Below, piece by piece: positions 27,811 to 37,870 of a DNA stretch of 64,000 nt. A program made the translations under genes and the position numbers. Source of the DNA: Vibrio inusitatus (lineage in GTDB: Bacteria; Pseudomonadota; Gammaproteobacteria; Enterobacterales; Vibrionaceae); NCBI GenBank assembly GCA_024346935.1, contig AP024879.1, positions 930,001-994,000 on the forward strand. The letters run 5' to 3'. The notes beneath the pieces were generated by a model, which was given only the letters and a program-made list of their open reading frames with translations, made no database searches and was not told the DNA's origin. Numbering within the stretch: the stretch's first letter is position 1; the number at the start of each line of letters is the position of its first letter.

Positions 27811-27887
27811 ATCAGCTATCAGCTATCAGCTATCAGCTATCAGCTATCAGCTATCAGCTATCAGCTATCAGCTATCAGCTATCAGCT
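27811..27887. repeat. 7-bp microsatellite, (ATCAGCT)11
   Basis: Eleven perfect head-to-tail copies of ATCAGCT occupy 77 bp. They begin where a fourth 204-bp unit would start (GGCTATCAGC), suggesting expansion from that seed by slippage. No coding frame crosses it. Confidence 0.95.
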
Positions 27888-27963
27888 AGAATATAAAAAC
27901 AGCCTCATGCGAGAAAGCAACGCTTATACAGCACGTTAGTACGCATGCTTGATACAAAAACAA

Positions 27964-27989
27964 AAATGCCCGCTGAAGCGCGGGCATTT
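27964..27989 (-). terminator. Rho-independent terminator of malQ
   Basis: AAATGCCCGC / GCGGGCATTT makes a 10-bp stem with a 6-base loop, followed on the minus strand by TTTGTTTTTG. It lies 82 bp past the malQ stop. Confidence 0.82.
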
Positions 27990-28070
27990 CAGTTCGCGGT
28001 GAACTGTAACAAAATTACGAAAATGAAAGTTTGAGCCATGCCTAGTTTTTAGGCATCAAACCCTCAATTG

Positions 28071-30257
28071 TCATTTTTTGGAAGCTTGATCACGAACTTC
28101 TGTTAAACGTTTTGCTATGTGATTGACTTCTTCACGACCAAACATATCTTCAAGGTTCACAGACAGTTTACGACGCCAGTTCGGGTATTCTTCAACTGTA
28201 CCAGGGATGTTCACTGGTTTTTCCATTTCTAACCAATCTTCTAACTGTACGCTAAGTAGAGCAGAAGAACCGGCTGCGACATGAAGTTGAAGACCTTCAG
28301 CAAGGTAGCGATCCATAGGAACCCACTCTGCGTTCTCACCAATACCCGTTGCCAAGAACTGTGGGTTATTTTCACGAATTGTGTTCAAAATACCCTGCTT
28401 GCACTCTAGGCGGTCATCAAATAGACCGGCAAGTTGCTCTTCATTTGGATACAAGCCTAGCTCTGCGCCTAGTTTAAGGTCATCACAGTGCCAGAAACCG
28501 CGTAGCGTTGGCATGTCATGAGTACATAACGCTGACATAGACTGCTCTGCGTAATCCGTTGGCTGAATGAAGCTGCCATCTTCGTGATTTTCAAAGAAGA
28601 AAATCTTGTAAGAATGAACGCCTGCATCACGCAAAATATCAACGATTTCGTCCGGCACAGTACCTAAGTCTTCACCAATAACAGAACATTGGAAACGGTG
28701 AGATTCTAGAGCAAGAATGGCAAGCATATCCTGCACAGGGTAGTACATGTACGCACCCTTAGTCGCATTCTCTCCTTTTGGAATCCACCAAAGGCGTAGA
28801 AGACCTAATACGTGGTCGATACGCAATGCGCCACAGTGTTTCATATTCGCACGCAATAGCTTAACAAATGCATCGTAGCCTGTTGCTTGCAGCACTTCAG
28901 GGTTAAGCGGTGGCAAACCCCAGTTTTGACCAAGTGGACCCAGTACATCCGGCGGAGCACCGATACTTGCATCTAAAATCAGGTTGCCGTCATCAGCCCA
29001 TGTTTCAGAGCCAGAATCCGCAACACCTACAGCAAGGTCACGATACAGACCAAGGGTCATCCCCTTCTCTTCTGCTAATGCTTGAGCTTCGTTGATCTGT
29101 GTATCTGCAATCCACTGCAGGTACATGTACAGTTCAACCAAGTCTTTATGATCTTTGATAAACTTCTGAGAACCTGCGCTATCAAAGCGGCGGTATTTCT
29201 CAGGGAATACAGGCCAACCCCACATGTGCTCATCGGCATCACGCAGTGTTTTGTGCATTGCATCGAACGCAGCTTGATGAAGCAGACTTTCACCACCTTC
29301 TTCAACAAAGCTCAAGAATGCTTGTGCACGCTCTGTGTTTTTATCTAGGTGACGAGACTTAAATTCAGTAAATAGAAGTGGCAATACCGCCATCTTCAAA
29401 TCAGATACTTCGCTGTAGTTAACGTGTTGAATTTCACGCGCTTTTTGCAGGCGCTGTTGGAATTCTGTGCTACCTACTTTCTGCTGAGCTTCCACACTTA
29501 GTGCAAATTCCGGTACTGAACTCACATCAATGTACATGATGTTCAACCAGCGGCGAGAAGATGGGCTGTAAGGGCTAGCACCTTCTGGATTTGCTGGGAA
29601 CAACGAGTGAATTGGGTTTAGACCCACGAAATCACCGCCACGAGCTGCGATATCACCCACTAGTTGTTTTAGATCGCCAAAGTCACCGATACCCCAGTTA
29701 TGAGGAGTGCGTAGGGTATAAAGCTGAACGCTTGGACCCCACAGTTTTTTACCGTTTTCAATATCACTTTGTTTGAAGCACGCCTTAGGCGTAACGATCA
29801 GTGTCATCTCATAAGGCGCTTTACGACGCTTACGAGTCACGATCAGCTTGTGGTAACCCCACTTAATTTCAGCTGGCAATGCAAAGACTAGTGAGCCACC
29901 CTCTTTACGCTCATCTCTTACGATTTGAGACTGCAGGTAGCCTTCAAGAACCTCGCCTTGCTCTGTTTCTAAACGCCATGCAAACTCGCTTTCACGAGCG
30001 CTCACGCCTAGGTTTAGTTCCACTTCTACTGGCTCGTCATCACGAACCACCAGCACTGGCGCTAATACGTCTTTCTTGTGTTTTTTCTCAGCTGATTTAA
30101 GCAGTGCTTCGTCACTACTCGTATCATAACCGAGTGCTGCTAGTAAGCGTTCAATGGTTTCATCTTCAACGCTTGCTTGGTCTCCCCAAGCACTGACATA
30201 GCTATCGGCAATACGAGCCATTTCAGCGACTTTTTTTAGTGCGGATTGTTCTTTCAT
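28071..30257 (-). CDS. malQ: 4-alpha-glucanotransferase (amylomaltase)
   Basis: MalQ transfers glucanyl groups among maltodextrins, releasing glucose. The 728-residue GH77 protein shows the SWGDQ/N-terminal extension typical of enteric and Vibrio MalQ, LWGPSVQLYTLRTPHNWGIGDFG split motifs around residues 180-200, ALRIDHVLGLLRLWWIP (nucleophile Asp), VIGEDLGTVP (acid/base Glu) and CTHDMPTLRGFW. GGAGAG precedes the ATG. It is the second gene of malPQ on the minus strand, but a 230-bp gap with a repeat separates it from malP. Confidence 0.96.
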   Translation of the reverse strand: MKEQSALKKVAEMARIADSYVSAWGDQASVEDETIERLLAALGYDTSSDEALLKSAEKKHKKDVLAPVLVVRDDEPVEVELNLGVSARESEFAWRLETEQGEVLEGYLQSQIVRDERKEGGSLVFALPAEIKWGYHKLIVTRKRRKAPYEMTLIVTPKACFKQSDIENGKKLWGPSVQLYTLRTPHNWGIGDFGDLKQLVGDIAARGGDFVGLNPIHSLFPANPEGASPYSPSSRRWLNIMYIDVSSVPEFALSVEAQQKVGSTEFQQRLQKAREIQHVNYSEVSDLKMAVLPLLFTEFKSRHLDKNTERAQAFLSFVEEGGESLLHQAAFDAMHKTLRDADEHMWGWPVFPEKYRRFDSAGSQKFIKDHKDLVELYMYLQWIADTQINEAQALAEEKGMTLGLYRDLAVGVADSGSETWADDGNLILDASIGAPPDVLGPLGQNWGLPPLNPEVLQATGYDAFVKLLRANMKHCGALRIDHVLGLLRLWWIPKGENATKGAYMYYPVQDMLAILALESHRFQCSVIGEDLGTVPDEIVDILRDAGVHSYKIFFFENHEDGSFIQPTDYAEQSMSALCTHDMPTLRGFWHCDDLKLGAELGLYPNEEQLAGLFDDRLECKQGILNTIRENNPQFLATGIGENAEWVPMDRYLAEGLQLHVAAGSSALLSVQLEDWLEMEKPVNIPGTVEEYPNWRRKLSVNLEDMFGREEVNHIAKRLTEVRDQASKK

Positions 30258-30346
30258 CGCTCTCTCCGAAGACGAAACACGCCTTCAAACAAAATAATAT
30301 TTTTATAAAAAGCTGTTAGCTTTAAGCTGCAAGCTATCAGAGGTAT

Positions 30347-30443
30347 CGTCATCCTAATGAAAATCAGGATCTTAGAAAGCACATTAATAAGTCCTGTACT
30401 TACTAAGGTCCTAGATATTTGCTATGCAAATTCCAGGATGACG
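30347..30443. repeat. Divergent dispersed repeat between malP and malQ
   Basis: A 97-bp element bounded by CGTCATCCT and AGGATGACG, related in its ends and internal GATCTTAGA segment to the ~100-bp family at 1664-2027. As a transcribed palindrome it could influence the relative expression of malP and malQ. Confidence 0.6.
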
Positions 30444-30487
30444 ACAGAGTGCAAGAGTGAGAATAATTTCCCACCCTTGCTATTTGA

Positions 30488-32941
30488 TTAACGCTTAACT
30501 GGTTCTAGTTTCCAGATATTGTTCACGTAATCACGGATTGAACGGTCAGAACTGAACTTGCCCACTAGAGCCGTGTTCAAAATTGCTTTCTTCGCCCAAC
30601 CAGCTTGGTCTTTGTACTGCTCGCCCATATCTTCGTGAGCTTTCACGTAAGATGCGAAATCAGCAAGACATAGGTACGGGTCGCCACCGTCTAGTAAGCT
30701 ATCAAATGTTGCACGTAGCTTACCTGGTTCACCTGGAGTGAACTCTTCACCCAACAGAAGATCCATAGACGCTTTCAGTAGGTGGTCCGCATTGTAGTAG
30801 TCAAATGGGTTGTAACCACGAGCACGAGTCTCGTTCACACCGTCAACGTCTAGACCAAAGATGTAGATGTTCTCATCGCCTACTTCTTCGCGGATTTCAA
30901 CGTTCGCGCCGTCCATTGTACCGATAGTGAGTGCGCCGTTAAGAGCCATCTTCATGTTACCGGTACCCGATGCTTCTTTACCTGCGGTAGAGATTTGCTC
31001 AGAAACGTCAGATGCAGGAATGATGATTTCTGCGAGGCTAACACGGTAGTCTGGCATGAATACCACTTTCAGCTTGTTGCCGATGCGAGAATCGTTGTTG
31101 ATCTTCTCTGCAATTTTGTTGGTTGCGTAGATGATCTCTTTCGCTAGGTGGTAACCAGGAGCGGCTTTTGCTGCGAAGAACACTACGCGAGGCACCATAT
31201 CAAACTCTGGATCGTTCAGTAGACGATGGTACAGAGACAAGATGTGTAGCAAGTTTAGATGCTGACGCTTGTACTCGTGCAGACGCTTGATTTGCACGTC
31301 AAAGATAGCATTGGTATCAAGTTCGATATCCATGTTCTCTTTAACCCACTCAGCAAGACGCTGTTTGTTCTCTTTCTTAACAGCCATGTATTCTTTCTGG
31401 AATGCTTTATCGTCCGCAAATTTAGCGATATCAGACAATTGATCCAAGTTAGCTGGCCATTGGTCACCAATCTTCTCTGTGATAAGAGCCGATAGACCTG
31501 GGTTACAGAATTTCAACCAACGACGTGGTGTCACACCGTTTGTTACGTTATGAAGACGCGTTGGGTAAAGCTCGTTGAACTCAGGGAATAGGTCTTTTTT
31601 AACCAATGCTGAGTGAAGTGCTGCTACGCCGTTAACTGCGTAAGAACCTACAACACATAGGTTTGCCATGCGAACCATGCGATGGAAACCTTCTTGGATG
31701 ATAGAAAGCTTACGTTGCTTCTCTACATCGCCAGGCCACTTAGCACGAACTTCTACTAGGAATTCGTGGTTAATGCGGTAGATGATTTCCATATGACGAG
31801 GAAGTAGACGCTGGATAAGCGACTCAGACCAAGTCTCTAGTGCTTCAGGAAGCAATGTGTGGTTAGTGTAAGCAAACGTCTTCGTTGAGATAGACCAAGC
31901 TTTATCCCAACCAAAGCCTTTCTCATCAACAAGAATACGCATCAGTTCTGGGATAGCGACAGTTGGGTGCGTGTCGTTTAGCTGGATTGTTTCATACTTA
32001 GGAAGATCAACCAGTGCGTGACCTGCTGCTTCGTGGCGACGTAGAATATCGCGAATCGACGCTGCAGAGTGGAAGTACTGCTGCATTAGGCGCAGTGTCT
32101 TACCTTTTTCGTGGTTGTCGTTCGGGTATAGAACTTTAGTAATGTTGCCCGCATCGATTAGTGAGTGCTGAGCTTCAAAGTAATCGCCGTTGTTAAAGCT
32201 TTCTAGAGAGAAAGGTGCGATTGCTTGACATTCCCATAAGCGAAGTGGGTAAACCGTATTTGACTCGTAACCTACGATTGGCAAGTCCCAAGGCATTGCA
32301 CGTACAGACATACCAGGAACCCAGCGACGTTTTTCTTCGCCATTTTCCATGTAAGTTTCAACATTACCGTAGAAACCAATCTCTTGAGCGATCTCAGGGC
32401 GTACTAGCTCCCATGGGTAGCCTTCAATGCCACGCCATGCATCAGGTGCTTCTTGTTGTGCACCGTCTTTAAATGATTGCTTGAATAGACCATATTCATA
32501 GTGCAGGCCGTAGCCCACTGTTGGGAATTCTTGAGCGGCACATGAATCCATGAAACATGCAGCTAAACGTCCAAGACCACCGTTACCAAGTGATGGGTCA
32601 CGCTCTTCTTCTAGAAGATCAGTTAGGTTGAAACCAAGTTCACCCATTGCATCAGTCACTTGCTCGTAAAGACCCATGCTGATCAAGTTGTTGCCCGTTA
32701 AACGGCCAATAAGGAATTCTAGAGATAGGTAGTTAACGCTTTTTGCGTTTTTGATTTTCTCGTCTGATTCAGTTTGAAGTAGATCAAGGGTAGTGAATTC
32801 AGCTAGGGCTTGACCCATTGCTAGATACCATTGACGAGTAGATGCATTCTCTTCAGTCGTTGCGTAAGTCGCAGTAAGGTGTTTTTTGACGCTTGCTTGA
32901 AATTGTGTTTTGTCGAACTTTTTTTGTTGAGCTGGTTTCAT
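30488..32941 (-). CDS. malP: Maltodextrin/glycogen phosphorylase
   Basis: The 817-residue GT35 phosphorylase releases glucose-1-phosphate from alpha-1,4-glucans. Visible signatures are LGNGGLGRLAACFMDS near residue 120, QLNDTHPTVAIPELMR, and the pyridoxal-phosphate motif EASGTGNMKMALNGALTIG with the cofactor Lys. No mammalian-type regulatory N-terminus is present. Position first in malP-malQ and divergent from malT is the standard maltose-regulon layout. Control by MalT and CRP is likely from the sites in the 1-kb upstream region. Confidence 0.96.
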   Translation of the reverse strand: MKPAQQKKFDKTQFQASVKKHLTATYATTEENASTRQWYLAMGQALAEFTTLDLLQTESDEKIKNAKSVNYLSLEFLIGRLTGNNLISMGLYEQVTDAMGELGFNLTDLLEEERDPSLGNGGLGRLAACFMDSCAAQEFPTVGYGLHYEYGLFKQSFKDGAQQEAPDAWRGIEGYPWELVRPEIAQEIGFYGNVETYMENGEEKRRWVPGMSVRAMPWDLPIVGYESNTVYPLRLWECQAIAPFSLESFNNGDYFEAQHSLIDAGNITKVLYPNDNHEKGKTLRLMQQYFHSAASIRDILRRHEAAGHALVDLPKYETIQLNDTHPTVAIPELMRILVDEKGFGWDKAWSISTKTFAYTNHTLLPEALETWSESLIQRLLPRHMEIIYRINHEFLVEVRAKWPGDVEKQRKLSIIQEGFHRMVRMANLCVVGSYAVNGVAALHSALVKKDLFPEFNELYPTRLHNVTNGVTPRRWLKFCNPGLSALITEKIGDQWPANLDQLSDIAKFADDKAFQKEYMAVKKENKQRLAEWVKENMDIELDTNAIFDVQIKRLHEYKRQHLNLLHILSLYHRLLNDPEFDMVPRVVFFAAKAAPGYHLAKEIIYATNKIAEKINNDSRIGNKLKVVFMPDYRVSLAEIIIPASDVSEQISTAGKEASGTGNMKMALNGALTIGTMDGANVEIREEVGDENIYIFGLDVDGVNETRARGYNPFDYYNADHLLKASMDLLLGEEFTPGEPGKLRATFDSLLDGGDPYLCLADFASYVKAHEDMGEQYKDQAGWAKKAILNTALVGKFSSDRSIRDYVNNIWKLEPVKR

Positions 32942-33004
32942 AAAGGAACTCTCATCGTTTTAGTAATTTCTATCTGTAGTCATCATCCGTTAACGCTGAC
33001 AATG

Positions 33005-33041
33005 CTTCATCCTCCCATCAAGGGGGAGTATTAGGAGGAGT
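33005..33041. promoter_or_regulatory. Candidate MalT boxes in the malP upstream region
   Basis: GAGGATGAAG on the minus strand (33005-33014) matches the MalT consensus GGGGAKGAGG at 8 of 10 positions; TAGGAGGAGT on the plus strand (33032-33041) matches at 7. They lie 64-100 bp upstream of the malP start, in a purine-rich patch. Confidence 0.4.
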
Positions 33042-33203
33042 ATTTGGGGCGTAGGGGGGGAGAGAGAATTCAGTTGTTGAGCCAGATCCCACAATAAGGG
33101 GCTGACCCCATACAAGGCGAGACAATGATCACACTGACATGCAATCTCAAGCCTATAGAGTCACCAATAGTGTGAGCAAACAAATTATTGGTATTACAAA
33201 AAA

Positions 33204-33219
33204 CGTGAAATCAGTCACG
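33204..33219. promoter_or_regulatory. Candidate CRP site between malP and malT
   Basis: CGTGA-AATCAG-TCACG is a perfect palindrome with the 5-6-5 geometry of the CRP site (TGTGAn6TCACA), differing only at the outermost bases. cAMP-CRP control of malT or malPQ is known in enterics. Confidence 0.5.
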
Positions 33220-33479
33220 CGAAAAACCGGTACATTGAATGATTCCATCAGTAACCCTGTGCAAGACCAATCGAACGGACCTCTCAAAACCTAGGGATAG
33301 TCGATCTCCATCACAAATCTAAGGCGTAGAAAGCAGAAATAGAGGACACCCAAACTAATTCCGAGCAGGATCAGAGAAAAGAACGAATGTTCCCTCTAGA
33401 GATGCCCGATAAGAGCACTCGGGCATGACGACAAGTATGAATATCTCGCCTAGATGCTCTATTGAGAAATAAAACAATA

Positions 33480-33925
33480 TCATTTCCAAGCGCTTTTACC
33501 GAGGAACTGAACAAACGTCATCCCCGAGAGCTTTTATCGGGGAACTAAACAAACGTCATTCCCGAGTGCTTTTATCGGGGAACTAAACAAACATCATCCC
33601 CAAGCGCTTTTATCGGGGAACTGAACAAACGTCATCCCCGAGTGCTTTTATCGGGGAACTAAATAAACGTCATCCCCGAGCGCTTTTATCGGGGAACTAA
33701 ACAAACATCATTCCCAAGCGCTTTTATCGGGGAACTGAACAACGTCATCCCCGAACGCTTTTATCGGGGAACTAAACAAACGTCATCCCCGAGTGCTTTT
33801 ATCGGGGAACTGAACAAACGTCATCCCCGAGCGCTTTTATCGGGGAACTAAACAACGTCATTCCCGAGTGCTTTTATCGGCGAACTGAACAACGTCATCC
33901 CCGAGTGCTTTTATCGGGGAACTAG
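33480..33925. repeat. malT leader array: 12 tandem 37-38-bp hairpin units
   Basis: TCAT starts recur at 33480, 33518, 33556, 33594, 33632, 33670, 33708, 33745, 33783, 33821, 33858 and 33895. Each unit is GTCATCCCCGAGTGCTTTTA-like followed by TCGGGGAACTAAACAAAC; CCCCGA pairs with TCGGGG. There are no unique spacers, so this is not a CRISPR array. The last unit ends about 25 bp before the malT ATG. A solitary related unit lies at about 33395-33430. Confidence 0.92.
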
Positions 33926-33949
33926 CATTTAAAGAACAGGTAAGTAACC

Positions 33950-36655
33950 ATGTGGATCCCATCAAAACTGACTCGCCCTGGACGCCTTCACAACGCTATC
34001 GTACGTCCTCGTGTTTTGGATTTACTCCAACAAGCCCCTTTCTATAAGTTAGTATTACTTCGCTCCCCAGCAGGTTATGGCAAGACCACAATGGCGGCAC
34101 AATGGCTGTCCGACAAAGCCCACGTAGGTTGGTATAACCTAGACGAGAGTGATAACGACAGTTACCGCTTTATCAACTACTTCATTCAGGCGCTTAACAA
34201 AGCGACTGATAATGCCTGCACTAACTCGCAAGCTTTAATAGAAAAAAGGCAGTACTCGTCTGTATATACCTTGTTTGGTGAAATCTTTGGTGAGTTGACC
34301 AACAACGTACACGAAACCTATTTAGTACTAGATGATTATCACTTCATCAATAATGAAGAAATCCACGAGGCGATGCGCTTCTTTATCAAGCATATGCCAG
34401 ATAATTTAACTGTAGTTGTCACTAGCCGCTCTAATCCACCACTAAGCACGGCTAACCTTCGTGTTCGAGATCTTATGATTGAGATAGACGATGATCTACT
34501 CGCCTTTGATAAGGAAGAGACCACGCGTTTCTTTAATATGCGCATGAAGGAAGAAATTGACGATACTACTGCCAACGATCTGCGCACTTATGCGGAAGGC
34601 TGGCCATCAGCCATGCAGTTGATCGCAGTACAAGCATTACAACAAAACAAACCTATTCAGCAAGCGCTGCAAAACATCAGCGAATTTAATCACACTCATT
34701 TGTGGGATTACCTTGTTGAGGAGGTCTTCGATTTCGTTGACCGTGACACCAAAGAATTTTTAATGCAGTGTTCAGTACTGGACAACTTTAGCGATCAGTT
34801 GATCATTGACGTCACTGGTCGTGAAGATGCCTTGAGTATGCTGGACAACCTTAACAAGTACGGTTTGTTCCTAAGCACATCTGCAAGTGAGAATGGCTGG
34901 TATCGCTTCCATAACCTATTCAGCGAGTTCCTTACTCATCAACGTTATACTCATCTACCACAACAAGAAGTCACACTGCAAACCGCGGCGGCTGAATCGT
35001 GGTTGAGACAAGACCGTCCTATCCAAGCACTTGTGCATGCACAACGCGCTAAAGACGCAGAATTGTGCGCAAACATCATGCAAGAACATGGTTGGAAGAT
35101 GTTTAATAGTGGTGAATTAACGACACTAGAAAAAGCCATTGCAGAACTGGACACTGATCAACTGTATAAAACCGCAAAGCTACCGCTACTAAGAGCGTGG
35201 CTTGCGCAAAGCCAACATCGATTTAATACCGTTGGCGACCTGCTCGCTGAAGCAAAACTAGAACTTGATAAGCGAGACATTGCGCTATCAATGAAAGAGC
35301 AAGGCCAAGTAAGAGCACTAAGAGCTCAAGTGGCAATCAATCAGGGTAAGCCAGAAGAAGCGCTGCGACTAGCAGAGCTAGCTTTAAGTCAGATCGATAA
35401 CAATGATTTTAGAAGTCGTATCGTTGGCACTTCTGTCATTGGCGAGGTGAACCATGTATTAGGTCGCCTTGACCGAGCGCTACCGATGATGCAACAAACA
35501 GAGAAGCTCGCTCGCCAATATCAAGTTTTCCACCATGTTCTATGGGCACTGATCCAACAAAGCGAGATTTTGATTGCACAAGGCTATATTCAAGCCGCCT
35601 ACGAACTGCAAGACCAAGCGTTCAAAGTTATCGAAGAACACCACTTCCAACAGGTACCTTTGCATGAGCATCTGCTGAGAACACGCGCTCAAATTCAATG
35701 GTGCTGGAACCGTCTAGATGACGCAGAACTTTCTGCTTACAAAGGTATTGATGTACTGGCCAATCAGCCAAGTGGTCACCTTCACAGCTATTCAATGTTA
35801 GTGCGTGTAGCAATGGGCCGAGGAGAACTCGATAAAGCCGGCCGTTTTGTCAAAAACATTGAAGCGTTATTAGCAGAATCAAATTATCACATCGATTGGT
35901 CGGCAAATGCCTCATTCTCGCAAATCCAATACTGGCAAGCGGCGAAAGATATCACCGCAATCCATAACTGGTTAATTCAAACTGAAACACCAACGGATGC
36001 CACCAACCACTTTAATCAACTACAACTACGCAATATCGCTCGCGCACAAATTGCCTGCGACATGTTAGAAGAAGCCCAAGATACTGTTGCCTTCTTACAA
36101 GAGCAAGCAAACACCCACGGCTTAATCACCGACATCAACCGCAACCTAGTTGTAGAAACGGTCCTCAACATCAAACTAGACAACGAAATCACCGCCAGCG
36201 AAAAACTAAAAACCGCACTGAGCATGACTAACCAAACCGGTATGCTAGGTAATTTCATTGTCGATGGCGCAACAATCAATAAACTTCTAGAGAAACTGGT
36301 CAACAAAGGACACCTAGGCGACCTAGAACGACACCGAGCACTACAACTTCTAAAAGAAATCGGCAACAAACAACGCAGCCGCGCCGTGCACTTCGACGAA
36401 GAGTTCGTTAACCAATTAGTAAACCACCCCAACATCCCAGAACTGATTCGCACCAGTCCCCTCACCCAACGTGAATGGCAAGTACTCAATCTCATCTACT
36501 CAGGGTTTAGCAATGAACAGATTGCTCAGGAACTTGATGTGGCAGGCACTACGATCAAGACGCACATTCGTAATTTGTATCAGAAGCTGAATATTGCGAA
36601 TAGAAAAGAAGCGATTGAGACTGCTGAGAATTTGTTGAGATTAATGGGATACTAA
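33950..36655 (+). CDS. malT: HTH-type transcriptional activator of the maltose regulon
   Basis: MalT is a STAND-class ATPase that activates maltose genes when bound to maltotriose and ATP. The 901-residue protein has Walker [10 protein letters not shown] (39-47), a [11 protein letters not shown]alker B-like segment, TPR-like helices in the central third, and a C-terminal LuxR-type HTH ([20 protein letters not shown] onward). Length equals enteric MalT. The start codon follows AGGTAAGTAACC. It is divergent from malPQ. Its leader is unusual because a 450-bp array of hairpin repeats ends just upstream of the ribosome-binding site. Confidence 0.96.
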   Translation: MWIPSKLTRPGRLHNAIVRPRVLDLLQQAPFYKLVLLRSPAGYGKTTMAAQWLSDKAHVGWYNLDESDNDSYRFINYFIQALNKATDNACTNSQALIEKRQYSSVYTLFGEIFGELTNNVHETYLVLDDYHFINNEEIHEAMRFFIKHMPDNLTVVVTSRSNPPLSTANLRVRDLMIEIDDDLLAFDKEETTRFFNMRMKEEIDDTTANDLRTYAEGWPSAMQLIAVQALQQNKPIQQALQNISEFNHTHLWDYLVEEVFDFVDRDTKEFLMQCSVLDNFSDQLIIDVTGREDALSMLDNLNKYGLFLSTSASENGWYRFHNLFSEFLTHQRYTHLPQQEVTLQTAAAESWLRQDRPIQALVHAQRAKDAELCANIMQEHGWKMFNSGELTTLEKAIAELDTDQLYKTAKLPLLRAWLAQSQHRFNTVGDLLAEAKLELDKRDIALSMKEQGQVRALRAQVAINQGKPEEALRLAELALSQIDNNDFRSRIVGTSVIGEVNHVLGRLDRALPMMQQTEKLARQYQVFHHVLWALIQQSEILIAQGYIQAAYELQDQAFKVIEEHHFQQVPLHEHLLRTRAQIQWCWNRLDDAELSAYKGIDVLANQPSGHLHSYSMLVRVAMGRGELDKAGRFVKNIEALLAESNYHIDWSANASFSQIQYWQAAKDITAIHNWLIQTETPTDATNHFNQLQLRNIARAQIACDMLEEAQDTVAFLQEQANTHGLITDINRNLVVETVLNIKLDNEITASEKLKTALSMTNQTGMLGNFIVDGATINKLLEKLVNKGHLGDLERHRALQLLKEIGNKQRSRAVHFDEEFVNQLVNHPNIPELIRTSPLTQREWQVLNLIYSGFSNEQIAQELDVAGTTIKTHIRNLYQKLNIANRKEAIETAENLLRLMGY

Positions 36656-36753
36656 TGTGGGAATTGACATAGGTTTAACATTAAATCTTTGTCTTTCCAC
36701 AATAATCAGCAACCGCTATACTAACGTCTAAATACTGAATAGAGACCTTTCCG

Positions 36754-37824
36754 TTGTTTTCACTTTCTCTCTACATTGAACTCATCTTTACATTCTTCTT
36801 TTCGCTCACAGCTTTATTTTTTATGCGTAAATTCGCCCTAAATGTAGGCTTAGTTGACAAACCAAACGCGAGAAAGTTACACGTAGGTGCAGTGCCACTG
36901 GTGGGTGGTCTATCAATTTGCATCTCTATTCTTTATTTTCTTTTTAATCATCCAGATATCATTATACGTACCGACTTATATGCTGCCTCAATAGTGATAT
37001 TGGTAGCAGTCGGGGCCCTCGACGACAAATATGACATTAATTTCAAATTACGATTCTTAGTTCAAGGCGCTCTTTCTATAGCGATGATGGGGCTAGGAAA
37101 GATCGAACTGTCTACTGCGGGAAATATAATAGGCACAGGCCCGATACTGCTGGGATGGATAGGCTATATTGTTACCGTATTTGCGGTAGTTGGAGCAATT
37201 AATGCTTTCAACATGGTAGACGGGATTGATGGTCTTTTAGGCGCTCTATCAAGTGTTACGTTTGGCGGTCTCGGATATCTAATGTACTACTACGGACAAT
37301 ATGATTTAGCATATCTATGCCTAGTACTCATAGTAATTATTTTCCCATATATTTTATTGAATCTAGGTGCGTTTGGTCGAAAAAGGCGTGTATTCATGGG
37401 TGATGCAGGAAGCATGCTTATAGGGTTTACAGTGATTTGGTTACTCCTCCTATCGAGTCAAGAAAATAGACCTCTAATGCGCCCTGTAACTGCATTATGG
37501 CTTATAGCAGTTCCTCTAATGGACATGGCGGCAATAATGATAAGACGAATCAGAAGAGGGGACTCCCCTTTCAAGCCAGATAGAGAGCACTTGCATCATA
37601 TATTTCAGCGAATAGGATTCAGCTCCAGAGCCACATTGCTAATAATAACTACAATATCAACCATATACGCTATAGTGGGAATTATTGGCGAAATATATCA
37701 AGTTCCCGAGTACATCATGTTCTATACTTTCCTAGTCTGTTTCGCCGTTTACCTAATATCTTTAATGAGAATTTGGATAATTACCAAACAGTTAAAAGGA
37801 TTAATAGATAAATTATCCCGCTGA
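36754..37824 (+). CDS. wecA: Undecaprenyl-phosphate GlcNAc-1-phosphate transferase (WecA-like)
   Basis: This 356-residue polytopic enzyme transfers a HexNAc-1-phosphate from UDP-sugar to undecaprenyl phosphate, starting O-antigen or capsule units. Motifs are VGLVDKPNARKLH, VGALDDKYD, NMVDGIDGLLG, FMGDAGSMLIGF and DREHLHHIFQR, the last very close to E. coli WecA. I accept the TTG at 36754, because the ATG 23 codons later would remove TM1, which the family has. It lies next to, and convergent with, the glycan operon it probably serves. Confidence 0.88.
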   Translation: MFSLSLYIELIFTFFFSLTALFFMRKFALNVGLVDKPNARKLHVGAVPLVGGLSICISILYFLFNHPDIIIRTDLYAASIVILVAVGALDDKYDINFKLRFLVQGALSIAMMGLGKIELSTAGNIIGTGPILLGWIGYIVTVFAVVGAINAFNMVDGIDGLLGALSSVTFGGLGYLMYYYGQYDLAYLCLVLIVIIFPYILLNLGAFGRKRRVFMGDAGSMLIGFTVIWLLLLSSQENRPLMRPVTALWLIAVPLMDMAAIMIRRIRRGDSPFKPDREHLHHIFQRIGFSSRATLLIITTISTIYAIVGIIGEIYQVPEYIMFYTFLVCFAVYLISLMRIWIITKQLKGLIDKLSR

Positions 37825-37870
37825 ATACCAGTGTATTCGTCGAAATAATTTATCACTGCAGAAATTGCTA

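Noticed and set aside
33480..33925. CRISPR-like appearance of the 37-38-bp array
   Set aside because: Units are contiguous with no unique spacers, and no cas genes are in the window.
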